A stretch of DNA of 37,836 bases from Blautia sp. An81 (GTDB taxonomy: Bacteria > Bacillota > Clostridia > Lachnospirales > Lachnospiraceae): NCBI RefSeq assembly GCF_002161285.1, contig NZ_NFHH01000034.1:1-37836 (forward strand), given 5' to 3'. Below the pieces are notes generated by a model. The model made no database searches, was not told the DNA's origin, and was given only the letters and a program-made list of their open reading frames with translations. A program made the translations under genes and the position numbers. Shown here piece by piece: positions 30,358 through 37,836 of the stretch. Positions within the stretch are counted from its first letter, which is position 1. Every line of letters starts with the position of its first letter.

Positions 30358-31827
30358 ATGAAGATCATAGAGATGTCAGCCACTGCTCTGGGAGAGGAGA
30401 TTAAAAAAGGGCAGATCGGCGTAAAGGAAGCTGTGAAAGCTTACCTGGATCAGATAGAAGCTGTGGAACCCTCTGTCCACGCTTATCTGGATATTGACGA
30501 AAAAAAGATATATGCGAGAGTAAAAGAAGTGGAAAAAGGCATCCGCCAGGGAAAATATACCGGTCCTCTGGCAGGTGTTCCCATTGCGGTAAAAGACAAT
30601 ATCTGCACCCGGGGACAGGCCACTACCTGCGCTTCTAAAATTTTAAATGATTTTGTGCCCCCATACAGCGCAGATGCTGTGGAAAAGCTGGAAGAGGCAG
30701 GAATGATCCTCCTGGGAAAGACCAATATGGATGAATTTGCCATGGGAAGCACAACAGAAACATCTGCCTTTGGAGAAACGAAAAATCCCTGGGATCTGAC
30801 CAGGGTGCCGGGAGGCTCTTCAGGAGGTTCCTGTGCGGCTGTGGCAGCAGGAGAGGCGCCCCTGGCTTTAGGTTCTGATACAGGAGGATCTATCCGCCAG
30901 CCTTCCGCCTTCTGCGGCGTCACAGGCCTGAAACCAACTTACGGCACTGTATCCCGTTACGGATTGGTGGCTTACGCCTCTTCCCTGGACCAGATTGGTC
31001 CCATTGGAAAAAATACAAAAGACTGCGGAGCTCTTCTGGACGTGATCGCAGGATATGATAAACGAGACAGCACTTCCATCCAGAGAAAGCTTTATGATTT
31101 CTCGAAAGATCTGGGAGAGGATATCAGGGGGCTTCGGGTAGGCGTTCCTAAAGAGTATCTCTCTGAAGGTCTGGACAGTGAGATCAAAAAAGCCATTGTA
31201 GATGCGGTAAACGCTCTGAGCCAGAACGGCGCTATTGTAGAGTTTTTCTCCCTTGGGATGACAGATTATGTGATCCCGGCCTATTATATCATCGCCTGCG
31301 CCGAGGCCAGTTCCAACCTGGCCAGATTCGACGGGGTAAAATACGGATACCGTTCTATGGAAGGAACAGACCTTCATGATATGTATAAGAAAACAAGAGC
31401 AGAGGGATTTGGCAAAGAGGCAAAGAAAAGAATCCTTCTGGGCTCCTTTGTATTAAGCTCCGGTTACTATGACGCTTACTATCTGAAAGCTTTGAAGACT
31501 AAGGCTCTTATCAAGAAAGCCTTTGACGAGGCCTTTGTAAAATATGATGTTCTCCTGGCTCCTGCCTCACCGTCGCCGGCGCCCCATCTGGGAGAAAGTC
31601 TTACAGATTCTTTGAAGATGTATTTAAGCGACATCTATACCGTAGCGGTAAACCTGGCAGGACTTCCTGCCATTAGCATGCCCTGGACTCTGGACAGCCA
31701 GAAACTTCCTGTAGGACTGCAGTTTATCGGAAACTGCTTTGAAGAAAAGAAGGTTCTCCAGGCGGCTATGGGACTGGAAAAGATCAGAGGGGACTTTCCT
31801 CTGGCATTTGCAAAGGAGGAAGGATAA
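30358..31827 (+). CDS. gatA: Asp/Glu-tRNA amidotransferase subunit A
   Basis: 489 residues of the amidase-signature family. The catalytic Ser-cisSer-Lys triad is visible in GVPIAVKDNI, GGSSGGSCAAVAAG and GSDTGGSIRQPS. It releases ammonia from glutamine, or asparagine, and channels it to GatB. ATG 30358 is preferred over 30349 because AAAGGA (30344-30349) is then correctly spaced. Its stop overlaps the gatB start by one base. Confidence 0.95.
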   Translation: MKIIEMSATALGEEIKKGQIGVKEAVKAYLDQIEAVEPSVHAYLDIDEKKIYARVKEVEKGIRQGKYTGPLAGVPIAVKDNICTRGQATTCASKILNDFVPPYSADAVEKLEEAGMILLGKTNMDEFAMGSTTETSAFGETKNPWDLTRVPGGSSGGSCAAVAAGEAPLALGSDTGGSIRQPSAFCGVTGLKPTYGTVSRYGLVAYASSLDQIGPIGKNTKDCGALLDVIAGYDKRDSTSIQRKLYDFSKDLGEDIRGLRVGVPKEYLSEGLDSEIKKAIVDAVNALSQNGAIVEFFSLGMTDYVIPAYYIIACAEASSNLARFDGVKYGYRSMEGTDLHDMYKKTRAEGFGKEAKKRILLGSFVLSSGYYDAYYLKALKTKALIKKAFDEAFVKYDVLLAPASPSPAPHLGESLTDSLKMYLSDIYTVAVNLAGLPAISMPWTLDSQKLPVGLQFIGNCFEEKKVLQAAMGLEKIRGDFPLAFAKEEG

Positions 31828-33278
31828 TGGAAAAACAATATGAGACTGTCATCGGACTGGAAGTCCATGTGGAACTTTCCACAGAATCCAAGATTTTCTG
31901 CGGCTGCTCTACTAAGTTCGGAGGAGCACCCAATACCCATACCTGTCCTGTATGCGCAGGCCTTCCCGGCGCTCTCCCGGTATTAAACAAGCAGGTAGTG
32001 GAATACGCCCTGGCTCTTGGCCTGGCAGCTAACTGCCAGATCAACCAGTACTGCAAGTTTGACAGGAAGAACTATTTTTACCCTGACAACCCCCAGAACT
32101 ACCAGATTTCCCAGCTTTATCTTCCCATCTGCCACGATGGTTATCTGGAAATCCAGACAGCCGCAGGCCCTAAAAAGATTCGGATACACGAAATGCACAT
32201 GGAGGAAGATGCGGGAAAACTGATCCATGACGAGTGGGATGACTGCTCTTTGGTGGATTACAACCGAAGCGGCGTTCCCCTTATTGAGATCGTGTCTGAG
32301 CCGGATATGAGAAATGCCCAGGAAGTGATCGCTTATCTGGAAAAACTGCGGCTTATCTGCCAGTATCTGGGAGTTTCTGACTGTAAGCTTCAGGAAGGGT
32401 CTATGCGTGCCGACGTAAACCTTTCAGTAAGAGAGGTGGGATCCCGGGAGCTGGGAATCAGGACAGAGATGAAGAATCTGAACTCTTTTAAGGCTATTGC
32501 AAGAGCTATCGAAGGAGAAAGGGCCCGGCAGATTGAGCTTCTGGAAGAGGGACGCCCGGTGATCCAGGAGACCCGGCGGTGGGATGACAATAAAGAATAT
32601 TCCTACGCTATGCGTTCCAAGGAAGACGCCAAGGATTACCGTTACTTCCCGGACCCGGACCTGCCTCCGGTGCGCATCAGCGATCAGTGGATAGCCCAGA
32701 TCCGGAATGCCCAGCCGGAACTTCAGGAGGAAAAGGCAAAACGGTATATGGAGCAGTACGAGCTGTCAGATTATGACGCCGGCCTTCTGACCCAGTCCAG
32801 ACACCTGAGCGAAATGTTTGAAAAGACTGCGGCAATCTGCCAGATGCCGAAGAAGGCGGCCAACTGGTATATTGGGGAAACTCTGCGCCTGGTAAAAGAA
32901 GAAGGAATAGAGACAGAAGAAATCTCCTTCTCTCCGGAACATCTGGCAGAGCTGATCCTGATGACAGACCGGGGAGAGCTGAACAATAAAACTGCCAAAG
33001 AAGTTTTCCGTATGATTTTTACAGACGATGTGGACCCCATGATCTATGCAGAAGAGAAAGGGCTGAAAACCGTTCTGGATACCGGACTTCTGGAAGAGAC
33101 CGTGGCAAAAGTCCTGGAAGAAAATCCAGACACGGTAAAGCAGTATCTGGAAGGAAAGACGAAAGTCACCGGATTTTTGGTAGGACAGATCATGAAGCAG
33201 ATGAAAGGAAAAGCAGATCCTAAACAGGTGAACCAGCTTCTTAGACAGAAGCTTCAGGAGGCAGAGGAGAAGGCATAG
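31827..33278 (+). CDS. gatB: Asp/Glu-tRNA amidotransferase subunit B
   Basis: 483 residues. The N-terminal kinase-like domain starts YETVIGLEVHVELSTESKIF and has zinc cysteines (FCGC, then THTCPVCAGLPG), YCKFDRKNYFYPD, and the MHMEEDAGKL segment. The C-terminal YqeY-like helical domain binds the tRNA (KTKVTGFLVGQIMKQMKGKA). It phosphorylates and amidates the mischarged Asp or Glu on tRNA. It overlaps gatA by one base, and is the last gene of the aspS-gatCAB operon. Confidence 0.95.
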   Translation: MEKQYETVIGLEVHVELSTESKIFCGCSTKFGGAPNTHTCPVCAGLPGALPVLNKQVVEYALALGLAANCQINQYCKFDRKNYFYPDNPQNYQISQLYLPICHDGYLEIQTAAGPKKIRIHEMHMEEDAGKLIHDEWDDCSLVDYNRSGVPLIEIVSEPDMRNAQEVIAYLEKLRLICQYLGVSDCKLQEGSMRADVNLSVREVGSRELGIRTEMKNLNSFKAIARAIEGERARQIELLEEGRPVIQETRRWDDNKEYSYAMRSKEDAKDYRYFPDPDLPPVRISDQWIAQIRNAQPELQEEKAKRYMEQYELSDYDAGLLTQSRHLSEMFEKTAAICQMPKKAANWYIGETLRLVKEEGIETEEISFSPEHLAELILMTDRGELNNKTAKEVFRMIFTDDVDPMIYAEEKGLKTVLDTGLLEETVAKVLEENPDTVKQYLEGKTKVTGFLVGQIMKQMKGKADPKQVNQLLRQKLQEAEEKA

Positions 33279-33381
33279 CGTAAGGTATTTAAAGTATCTT
33301 ACATTAGAAAAGAAAAATCCGGAAGAGCTTTAAAACCATCCTCTTTTGTGGTAAGCTACTGTAGAAGATGGGAGGAAAGCT

Positions 33382-34149
33382 ATGGATATTATTGAATTTC
33401 AGAATAAACTAAAAGATATACAGACCCTGGCTCTGAATAACGGGAAACAGGTACGGGCAGAGCTGGTGGAAAAATTTTTCGGTGAGGAGGATATGGATCA
33501 GGAGAAACTCCAGAAGGTCTACGATTATCTGGAAGTCCAGGGAATCCGTGTTACCGGAAGAACAGGAGACAGAGAAGACGCCGGACAAGGGCCGGTTCCT
33601 CATATAGAGAAAAAACAGGAAAGAGTTCCTCTTACAGCAGAGGAAGAAGAGTATCTTAAGGAGTATCTGAAAGCCTTTGGATTTGAAGGAAATTTAAGAG
33701 ACCGGCAGGAATTGCTTCTGGCCTGCAAAAGAAATGAAGAAGGTGCCAGGGAAAGTCTGGTAAAGGCCTGCCAGAGAGAACTGGCAGATGTGGCAAGAGA
33801 CCTGAACTGCCGGGAGGTTCTCTTCGCAGATCTGCTTTCTGAGGCAAATACAGCTCTTCTTATGGCACTGGAGGAGCTTAAGGATGTGACAGAGGAAGAA
33901 GCAGCAGAAGAATGGCTTATGCATAAAGTCCGCAGCCTGGTGGAAGAATTTCTGGAGGAGCAGACCAGGCAGAAGAGAGAAGATAATTTCCTGGTGGAAA
34001 AGGTCCAGAACCTGGAAGAACGGTTAAAGGCTCTCACAGAAGATGATAATATCAAATATACAGTGGAAGAACTTTCCGGATTCCTGGATATGGAGCCGGA
34101 AGAAATGAAAGCGATCCTCCGGCTGACAGGGGATGACAGCGAAAAGTAA
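33382..34149 (+). CDS. sigma-70-like protein with region 1.1, degenerate core
   Basis: 255 residues. The first ~55 residues match sigma-70 region 1.1: FQNKLKDIQTLALNNG, VRAELVEKFFGEEDMDQE, then YDYLEVQGIRV. The middle (about 85-160) resembles a degenerate regions 1.2-2 helix bundle (LVKACQRELADVARDL followed by DLLSEANTALLMALEEL, compare 'DLIQEGNIGLMKAVEKF'). The end (VQNLEERLKALTEDD, then TVEELSGFLDMEPEEMKAIL) resembles a weak region 4 HTH. The aromatic -10-recognition stretch of region 2.4 is not recognisable. It may be a sigma-like regulator or anti-sigma competitor; no function is proven. It stands between gatB and ftsH with its own GGGAGGAAAG ribosome binding site. Confidence 0.6.
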   Translation: MDIIEFQNKLKDIQTLALNNGKQVRAELVEKFFGEEDMDQEKLQKVYDYLEVQGIRVTGRTGDREDAGQGPVPHIEKKQERVPLTAEEEEYLKEYLKAFGFEGNLRDRQELLLACKRNEEGARESLVKACQRELADVARDLNCREVLFADLLSEANTALLMALEELKDVTEEEAAEEWLMHKVRSLVEEFLEEQTRQKREDNFLVEKVQNLEERLKALTEDDNIKYTVEELSGFLDMEPEEMKAILRLTGDDSEK

Positions 34150-34164
34150 ACAAGGAAAAACAGG

Positions 34165-34194
34165 AAAAGAAGCCCAGATACTGGGGCTTCTTTT
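34165..34194 (+). terminator. intrinsic terminator
   Basis: AAAAGAAGCCC, loop, GGGCTTCTTTT, then CTGAATTTTTT. It ends the sigma-like gene before ftsH. Confidence 0.8.
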
Positions 34195-34227
34195 CTGAAT
34201 TTTTTAAAAGTTTTCACAGTTTTTTCA

Positions 34228-34256
34228 TTGATTGTTTTTATAATAAGAAGTATAGT
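34228..34256 (+). promoter_or_regulatory. ftsH promoter
   Basis: TTGATT (34228-34233), 17-bp spacer, TATAGT (34251-34256). No CIRCE or other clear operator is visible in the ~70-nt leader. Confidence 0.55.
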
Positions 34257-34324
34257 TTTTATATAATGATGCTGTCATATTTTTATACTATATAAATAAA
34301 ATGGAAAAGGTTGGAGGTAAACAA

Positions 34325-36214
34325 ATGGACATTAAAGAAAAGAAAAAGCCTCAGCTTCCAAAAAAACCGGTGATGTTTTATTACCTTATCGTGCTGGTCA
34401 TACTGGCGGCGGTTAACTTATTCCTTGTGCCCTCTTTGTCAGAGAGCCGCATACAGGACGCTACCTATGACCAGTTTTTGGATGATCTTGAGGCAGGCAG
34501 GATTTCAGAAGTAAATCTGGAAGAAGATACGATTTATTATCTGGAAAAGGACGGCGACCAGCAGCAGGTTTATAAGACAGGCCGTATTTTCGATGTAAAC
34601 GAGGTAGAGAGACTGGATCAGGCAGGAGTAGTCTTCTCTGAGGAGATTCCTCAGCAGATGAACCCGCTGCTCTCATCCCTTATCAGTTTTGTACTGCCCC
34701 TGGTACTTTTATGGGTAGTAGGCGGCTGGCTGATGAAGCGGATGATGAAAAACATGGGCGGTATGGGTGGTCCGGGAGCTATGACTTTCGGAAAGAGCAA
34801 TGCCAAGATCTATGTAAAGTCATCTACAGGGATCAAGTTTTCAGATGTAGCCGGAGAAGACGAGGCCAAGGAACTGTTGACCGAGCTGGTAGATTATCTT
34901 CATAACCCAGGAAAGTATGCAGAGATTGGCGCATCCCTTCCAAAAGGAGCCCTTCTGGTTGGACCTCCCGGAACAGGTAAGACCCTTCTGGCCAAGGCTG
35001 TGGCAGGAGAGGCCGACGTCCCTTTCTTCTCCATATCCGGTTCTGAATTTGTGGAAATGTTCGTGGGAATGGGCGCTGCAAAAGTCCGCGACCTGTTTAA
35101 GCAGGCCAACGAAAAAGCTCCCTGTATCGTATTTATTGATGAGATTGATACCATTGGTAAAAAACGTGACGGACAATTTGCCGGAGCTAATGATGAGAGG
35201 GAGCAGACATTAAACCAGCTTCTTACAGAGATGGATGGATTTGACAGCTCAAAAGGTGTTGTAATCCTGGCTGCCACCAACCGTCCAGATTCTCTGGACC
35301 CTGCACTTTTAAGGCCGGGACGTTTTGACAGGAGGATTCCTGTAGAGCTTCCTGACTTAAAGGGAAGAGAGGAGATCCTGAAGGTTCATGCCAGAAAGAT
35401 CAAGATTTCCGATGATGTGAACTTCAGTGATATTGCTAAGGCAGCCCCTGGAGCTTCCGGAGCTGATCTGGCCAATGTTGTGAATGAAGCGGCTCTGAGG
35501 GCAGTCCGTGACGGCAGAAAATTTGCCACCCAGGCAGACCTGGAGGAGAGCATTGAGGTGGTCATCGCCGGATATCAGAAGAAAAACCAGGTCCTTTCCA
35601 ACAAGGAAAAACTTATTGTGGCTTACCACGAAGTGGGACACGCACTGGTTGCTGCCATGCAGTCCCATTCCGCACCGGTGCATAAGATCACCATTATCCC
35701 AAGGACTTCCGGGGCTCTGGGCTATACCATGCAGGTAGAGGATGGAGAACACTATCTTATGTCAAAAGAAGAACTGGAGAATAAGATTGCTACCTTTACA
35801 GGAGGAAGAGCGGCAGAGGAGCTGATCTTCCACTCCATTACCACAGGAGCTTCCAATGACATTGAACAGGCTACCAAGCTGGCCAGAGGTATGATCACCA
35901 GATATGGTATGTCCCAGGAGTTTGGCATGGTAGCCATGGAGACTGTATCCAACCAGTATTTAGGAGGAGACAGTTCCCTGACCTGTTCCTTTGAGACACA
36001 GACACGGATTGACAAAATGGTAGTGGATCTGGTACAGAAACAGCATGACAAGGCTGTGAAGATCCTGGAAGAGAATATGCCGAAACTCCATGAACTGGCT
36101 AAGTATCTCTATGAACATGAGACCATCTCGGGAGAAGAGTTTATGAGGATCCTGACTACCAAGCCAAGGATTGCAATGAACCAGGAAAACGCCGAAGAAG
36201 GGTCAGAGGAATAA
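34325..36214 (+). CDS. ftsH: ATP-dependent zinc metalloprotease FtsH
   Basis: 629 residues. Two membrane segments (about 17-37, YYLIVLVILAAVNLFLV; about 115-136, SLISFVLPLVLLWVVGGWL) flank a short extracytoplasmic domain. The cytoplasmic AAA module has Walker A GPPGTGKT (213-220), Walker B CIVFIDEID and the second region of homology (NRPDSLDPALLRPGRFDR). The peptidase has the zinc site HEVGH (435-439). It degrades misfolded and regulatory membrane proteins. ATG 34325 lies 7-8 nt after GGAGG; the in-frame ATG 34301 adds eight unconserved residues. The C-terminal tail is acidic (ENAEEGSEE). It is monocistronic. Confidence 0.96.
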   Translation: MDIKEKKKPQLPKKPVMFYYLIVLVILAAVNLFLVPSLSESRIQDATYDQFLDDLEAGRISEVNLEEDTIYYLEKDGDQQQVYKTGRIFDVNEVERLDQAGVVFSEEIPQQMNPLLSSLISFVLPLVLLWVVGGWLMKRMMKNMGGMGGPGAMTFGKSNAKIYVKSSTGIKFSDVAGEDEAKELLTELVDYLHNPGKYAEIGASLPKGALLVGPPGTGKTLLAKAVAGEADVPFFSISGSEFVEMFVGMGAAKVRDLFKQANEKAPCIVFIDEIDTIGKKRDGQFAGANDEREQTLNQLLTEMDGFDSSKGVVILAATNRPDSLDPALLRPGRFDRRIPVELPDLKGREEILKVHARKIKISDDVNFSDIAKAAPGASGADLANVVNEAALRAVRDGRKFATQADLEESIEVVIAGYQKKNQVLSNKEKLIVAYHEVGHALVAAMQSHSAPVHKITIIPRTSGALGYTMQVEDGEHYLMSKEELENKIATFTGGRAAEELIFHSITTGASNDIEQATKLARGMITRYGMSQEFGMVAMETVSNQYLGGDSSLTCSFETQTRIDKMVVDLVQKQHDKAVKILEENMPKLHELAKYLYEHETISGEEFMRILTTKPRIAMNQENAEEGSEE

Positions 36215-36245
36215 AAGGTACATTGTATAAAACAGTTTACGTATT

Positions 36246-36294
36246 AGCTTTCCCTTATTTTTTTCTTACCGGAAAAAATAAGGGAAAGCTTTTT
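36246..36294 (+). terminator. intrinsic terminator of ftsH
   Basis: Perfect 18-bp stem: AGCTTTCCCTTATTTTTT (36246-36263), 9-nt loop, AAAAAATAAGGGAAAGCT (36273-36290), then TTTT. Because the stem has A/T tails on both sides, it can work in both directions. Confidence 0.85.
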
Positions 36295-36390
36295 AACTTA
36301 TAGGAAATTCTTCCGGACTGCCCTATAGAATAAAAAGCCTTCCGGGCGGGATGCACACGCCGCAATAAGGTATGTTACCGCCTTGTGATA

Positions 36391-36450
36391 TTGCAGCGGC
36401 GCGCAAAGTGTTTAAGTCCCTCAAGATTGAGAGGTGGGGGAGCTGGGGTG
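36391..36450 (+). pseudogene. 3' remnant of a paralogous methyltransferase gene
   Basis: The stretch from TTGCAGCGGCGCGCAAAGTG onward is nearly identical to 37671-37690 (TTGCGGCGGCGCGCAAAGTG), and the similarity continues through TTTAAG/TTCAAG, CTCAAGATT/CTCGAGATT and GGGG. In the matching frame it reads AARKVFKSLKIE, against AARKVFKPLEIQ at the end of the intact gene. It is a decayed copy of that gene's last ~18 codons. The rest of the 36300-36558 gap has no gene I can support. Confidence 0.65.
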
Positions 36451-36624
36451 GGCTTGCCCACAGACTGGAGGGATGTTTGGACAGACAGAATCTGCCGGAG
36501 AATGAATTTTAGCCAGCAGGAGAAATTGTTTAAAAATGATTAAAATAAGCAAAAATAATTGAAAATTTTGTGCAAATTATATATATTTTATAACGAACTG
36601 CTGAACAAAAAAAGAAGTAATTTG

Positions 36625-37728
36625 ATGAAAGCGCTGAAGCGGGAAGGCGCTGATTATGTGCCCACTATGATGGCTTCCAGCTGCGCTGAGGTAGCCTGGA
36701 CAGGACAGAAGGTTACGGATATTATTGATGATCCGGATAAATATGTAAAGGCCATGACGGATGTATTTGACGTGATGTGGGCGGATGGAAATACTTTTTC
36801 CGGAACACTGTTTACACCGAAGATTGAGGAGGTTTTGGAGCCCCTTCAGAACAAGTTCGGTCCGGATGGAGTGACTCCGGAGCATGTGCAGATGCCCATG
36901 ATGGAGAGGGATGAGTACGATCAGTTTATCGAGGATCCGAACCGCTTTGTCTCTGAAGTGCTGGTTCCCAGAAAGTACCCGAAGCTTTATGAGGATCGGG
37001 AATATGCGAAAAAGGTTCTGAAGACAGTGGCAGAGGACAAGTTCTATTCTCTTGGCGTGCTGATGGGAAAGCAGTTCCAGGTACTGTCGGAGAAATATGG
37101 AATTACTGATATCGCGGATTTCTCCAAAGTATTCTCTAACCCGGTGGATACACTGTTTGACTACTGCCGCGGTTTCAAGGGAACCTTGACAGACCTGCGC
37201 AGACAGCCGGATAAGGTGAAAGCGGCCTGCGACAAACTCTGGGAGGTATACAATCTTCCGCGTATGTCCGGCCCGGTAGATGAATTCCCCTATGCGTGCC
37301 ATATGACTCACATCGCGCCGTACTTAAGCCCGAAGCAGTTTGAGGAGCTGTACTGGCCTTATGAAAAGAAATGGATTGAGCGGGCTGCAGCAGCAGGCTC
37401 CAAGGTATGGATCATGCTGGAGGGCAGCTGGGAGAAGGTATGGCATCATTTCCTGGAAGTGCCGAAGGATTCCTGTATCTTATATATTGACGATGACGAT
37501 ATCTGCAAGGCCAAGAAGGAACTCGGCGATCATCAGATTATTGAGGGCGGCCTGAAAGTGGCGGCTGTGAGAACACAAAGCATTGACAAGATTAAGGATG
37601 ATATCAAGCATGTTATCGATGTATGCGCGCCTGGTGACGGCTTCCTGTTCTGTACGGACAAGGCATGGATTGCGGCGGCGCGCAAAGTGTTCAAGCCTCT
37701 CGAGATTCAGGGGAAGGGGCAGTTCTGA
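36625..37728 (+). CDS. uroporphyrinogen decarboxylase-like (MtaA-type) methyltransferase
   Basis: 367 residues from ATG 36625. It resembles the URO-D superfamily branch used for corrinoid or methyl-transfer reactions (MtaA/MtbA-like, O-demethylation systems) rather than heme synthesis: MKALKREGADYVPTMMAS, VMWADGNTFSGTLF, MGKQFQVLSEKYG, HMTHIAPYLSPKQFEELYWP, ILYIDDDDI and the terminal GFLFCTDKAW. The 5' end is uncertain: the frame stays open and family-like upstream (YNELLNKKRSNL) to a TTG at 36559, but neither start has a good ribosome binding site, and ATA at 36589 stands where a Met would suit. The start may have been damaged. Substrate unknown. Confidence 0.75.
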   Translation: MKALKREGADYVPTMMASSCAEVAWTGQKVTDIIDDPDKYVKAMTDVFDVMWADGNTFSGTLFTPKIEEVLEPLQNKFGPDGVTPEHVQMPMMERDEYDQFIEDPNRFVSEVLVPRKYPKLYEDREYAKKVLKTVAEDKFYSLGVLMGKQFQVLSEKYGITDIADFSKVFSNPVDTLFDYCRGFKGTLTDLRRQPDKVKAACDKLWEVYNLPRMSGPVDEFPYACHMTHIAPYLSPKQFEELYWPYEKKWIERAAAAGSKVWIMLEGSWEKVWHHFLEVPKDSCILYIDDDDICKAKKELGDHQIIEGGLKVAAVRTQSIDKIKDDIKHVIDVCAPGDGFLFCTDKAWIAAARKVFKPLEIQGKGQF

Positions 37729-37773
37729 CAGGTAAAAATAATTCGCACTAAAACCTATTGAAAACACATGGAT

Positions 37774-37818
37774 TCACTGCGAAAATAGAAATATGACAAA
37801 AAAACTTTTTCGCAGTGA
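37774..37818. terminator. hairpin after the methyltransferase gene
   Basis: Perfect 12-bp stem TCACTGCGAAAA (37774-37785) and TTTTCGCAGTGA (37807-37818) with a 21-nt A-rich loop. No strong T-tract follows on the plus strand, so the terminator role is tentative. Confidence 0.45.
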
Positions 37819-37836
37819 GGTTGAAATGGGAAGAAA

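Overview
The window looks like the chromosome of a low-to-moderate-GC gut Firmicute, most likely a Lachnospiraceae member (Blautia/Ruminococcus-like). This is inferred from gene content and style: clostridial glutamine synthetase III, LL-diaminopimelate aminotransferase (DapL), archaeal-type AspRS beside gatCAB, an ANTAR regulator next to glnA, an HPr-like protein before pyrG, strong AGGAGG ribosome binding sites and a RepA_N/DnaC-like/Tn916-type-integrase mobile module. No rRNA or tRNA gene was recognised.

Region 1 (1-2.6 kb) is AT-rich accessory DNA: a truncated metallo-beta-lactamase-fold gene, a candidate small RNA, two HTH regulators and one orphan gene. Region 2 (2.6-7.4 kb) is the end of a mobilizable or integrative element. 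It has an oriT-like array of palindromes, mobC without a relaxase gene, a small Cys-rich ORF, a RepA_N initiator, a DnaC-like loader, an excisionase-like protein and a tyrosine integrase, followed by four arm-type repeats, three of them in tandem at an 11-bp period. Region 3 (7.4-9.55 kb) is a graveyard: a 5'-truncated AlbA_2/HATPase gene, the first ~49 codons of a BREX-type pglZ and the N-terminus of an IS30-like transposase. It ends exactly at a CIRCE operator in front of hsp20, and a 15-bp piece of that operator region is repeated beside the integrase end.

Region 4 (9.6-36.2 kb) is a core chromosome block centred on glutamine and amide nitrogen: cysK-rrf2; purF and glnN (reverse strand); HPr-like; pyrG-gltB-gltD; glnA, ANTAR regulator, dapL; aspS-gatC-gatA-gatB; a sigma-70-like protein; ftsH. 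Two glutamine synthetases make glutamine, and PurF, CTP synthase, glutamate synthase and GatCAB all consume its amide. glnN, pyrG and glnA each have a good sigma-A promoter followed within tens of bases by an intrinsic terminator whose 5' arm begins AAGGCG, which suggests premature-termination control. The ANTAR protein beside glnA is a plausible, unproven RNA-binding partner. A small type I toxin-antitoxin locus (31-aa membrane peptide plus convergent antisense RNA) sits between gltD and glnA.

Region 5 (36.3-37.8 kb) holds a uroporphyrinogen-decarboxylase-like corrinoid methyltransferase gene with a poorly defined 5' end, preceded by the decayed 3' end of a paralogue. Intergenic spaces carry two families of structured repeats (12.0 and 16.4 kb; 28.4 kb).
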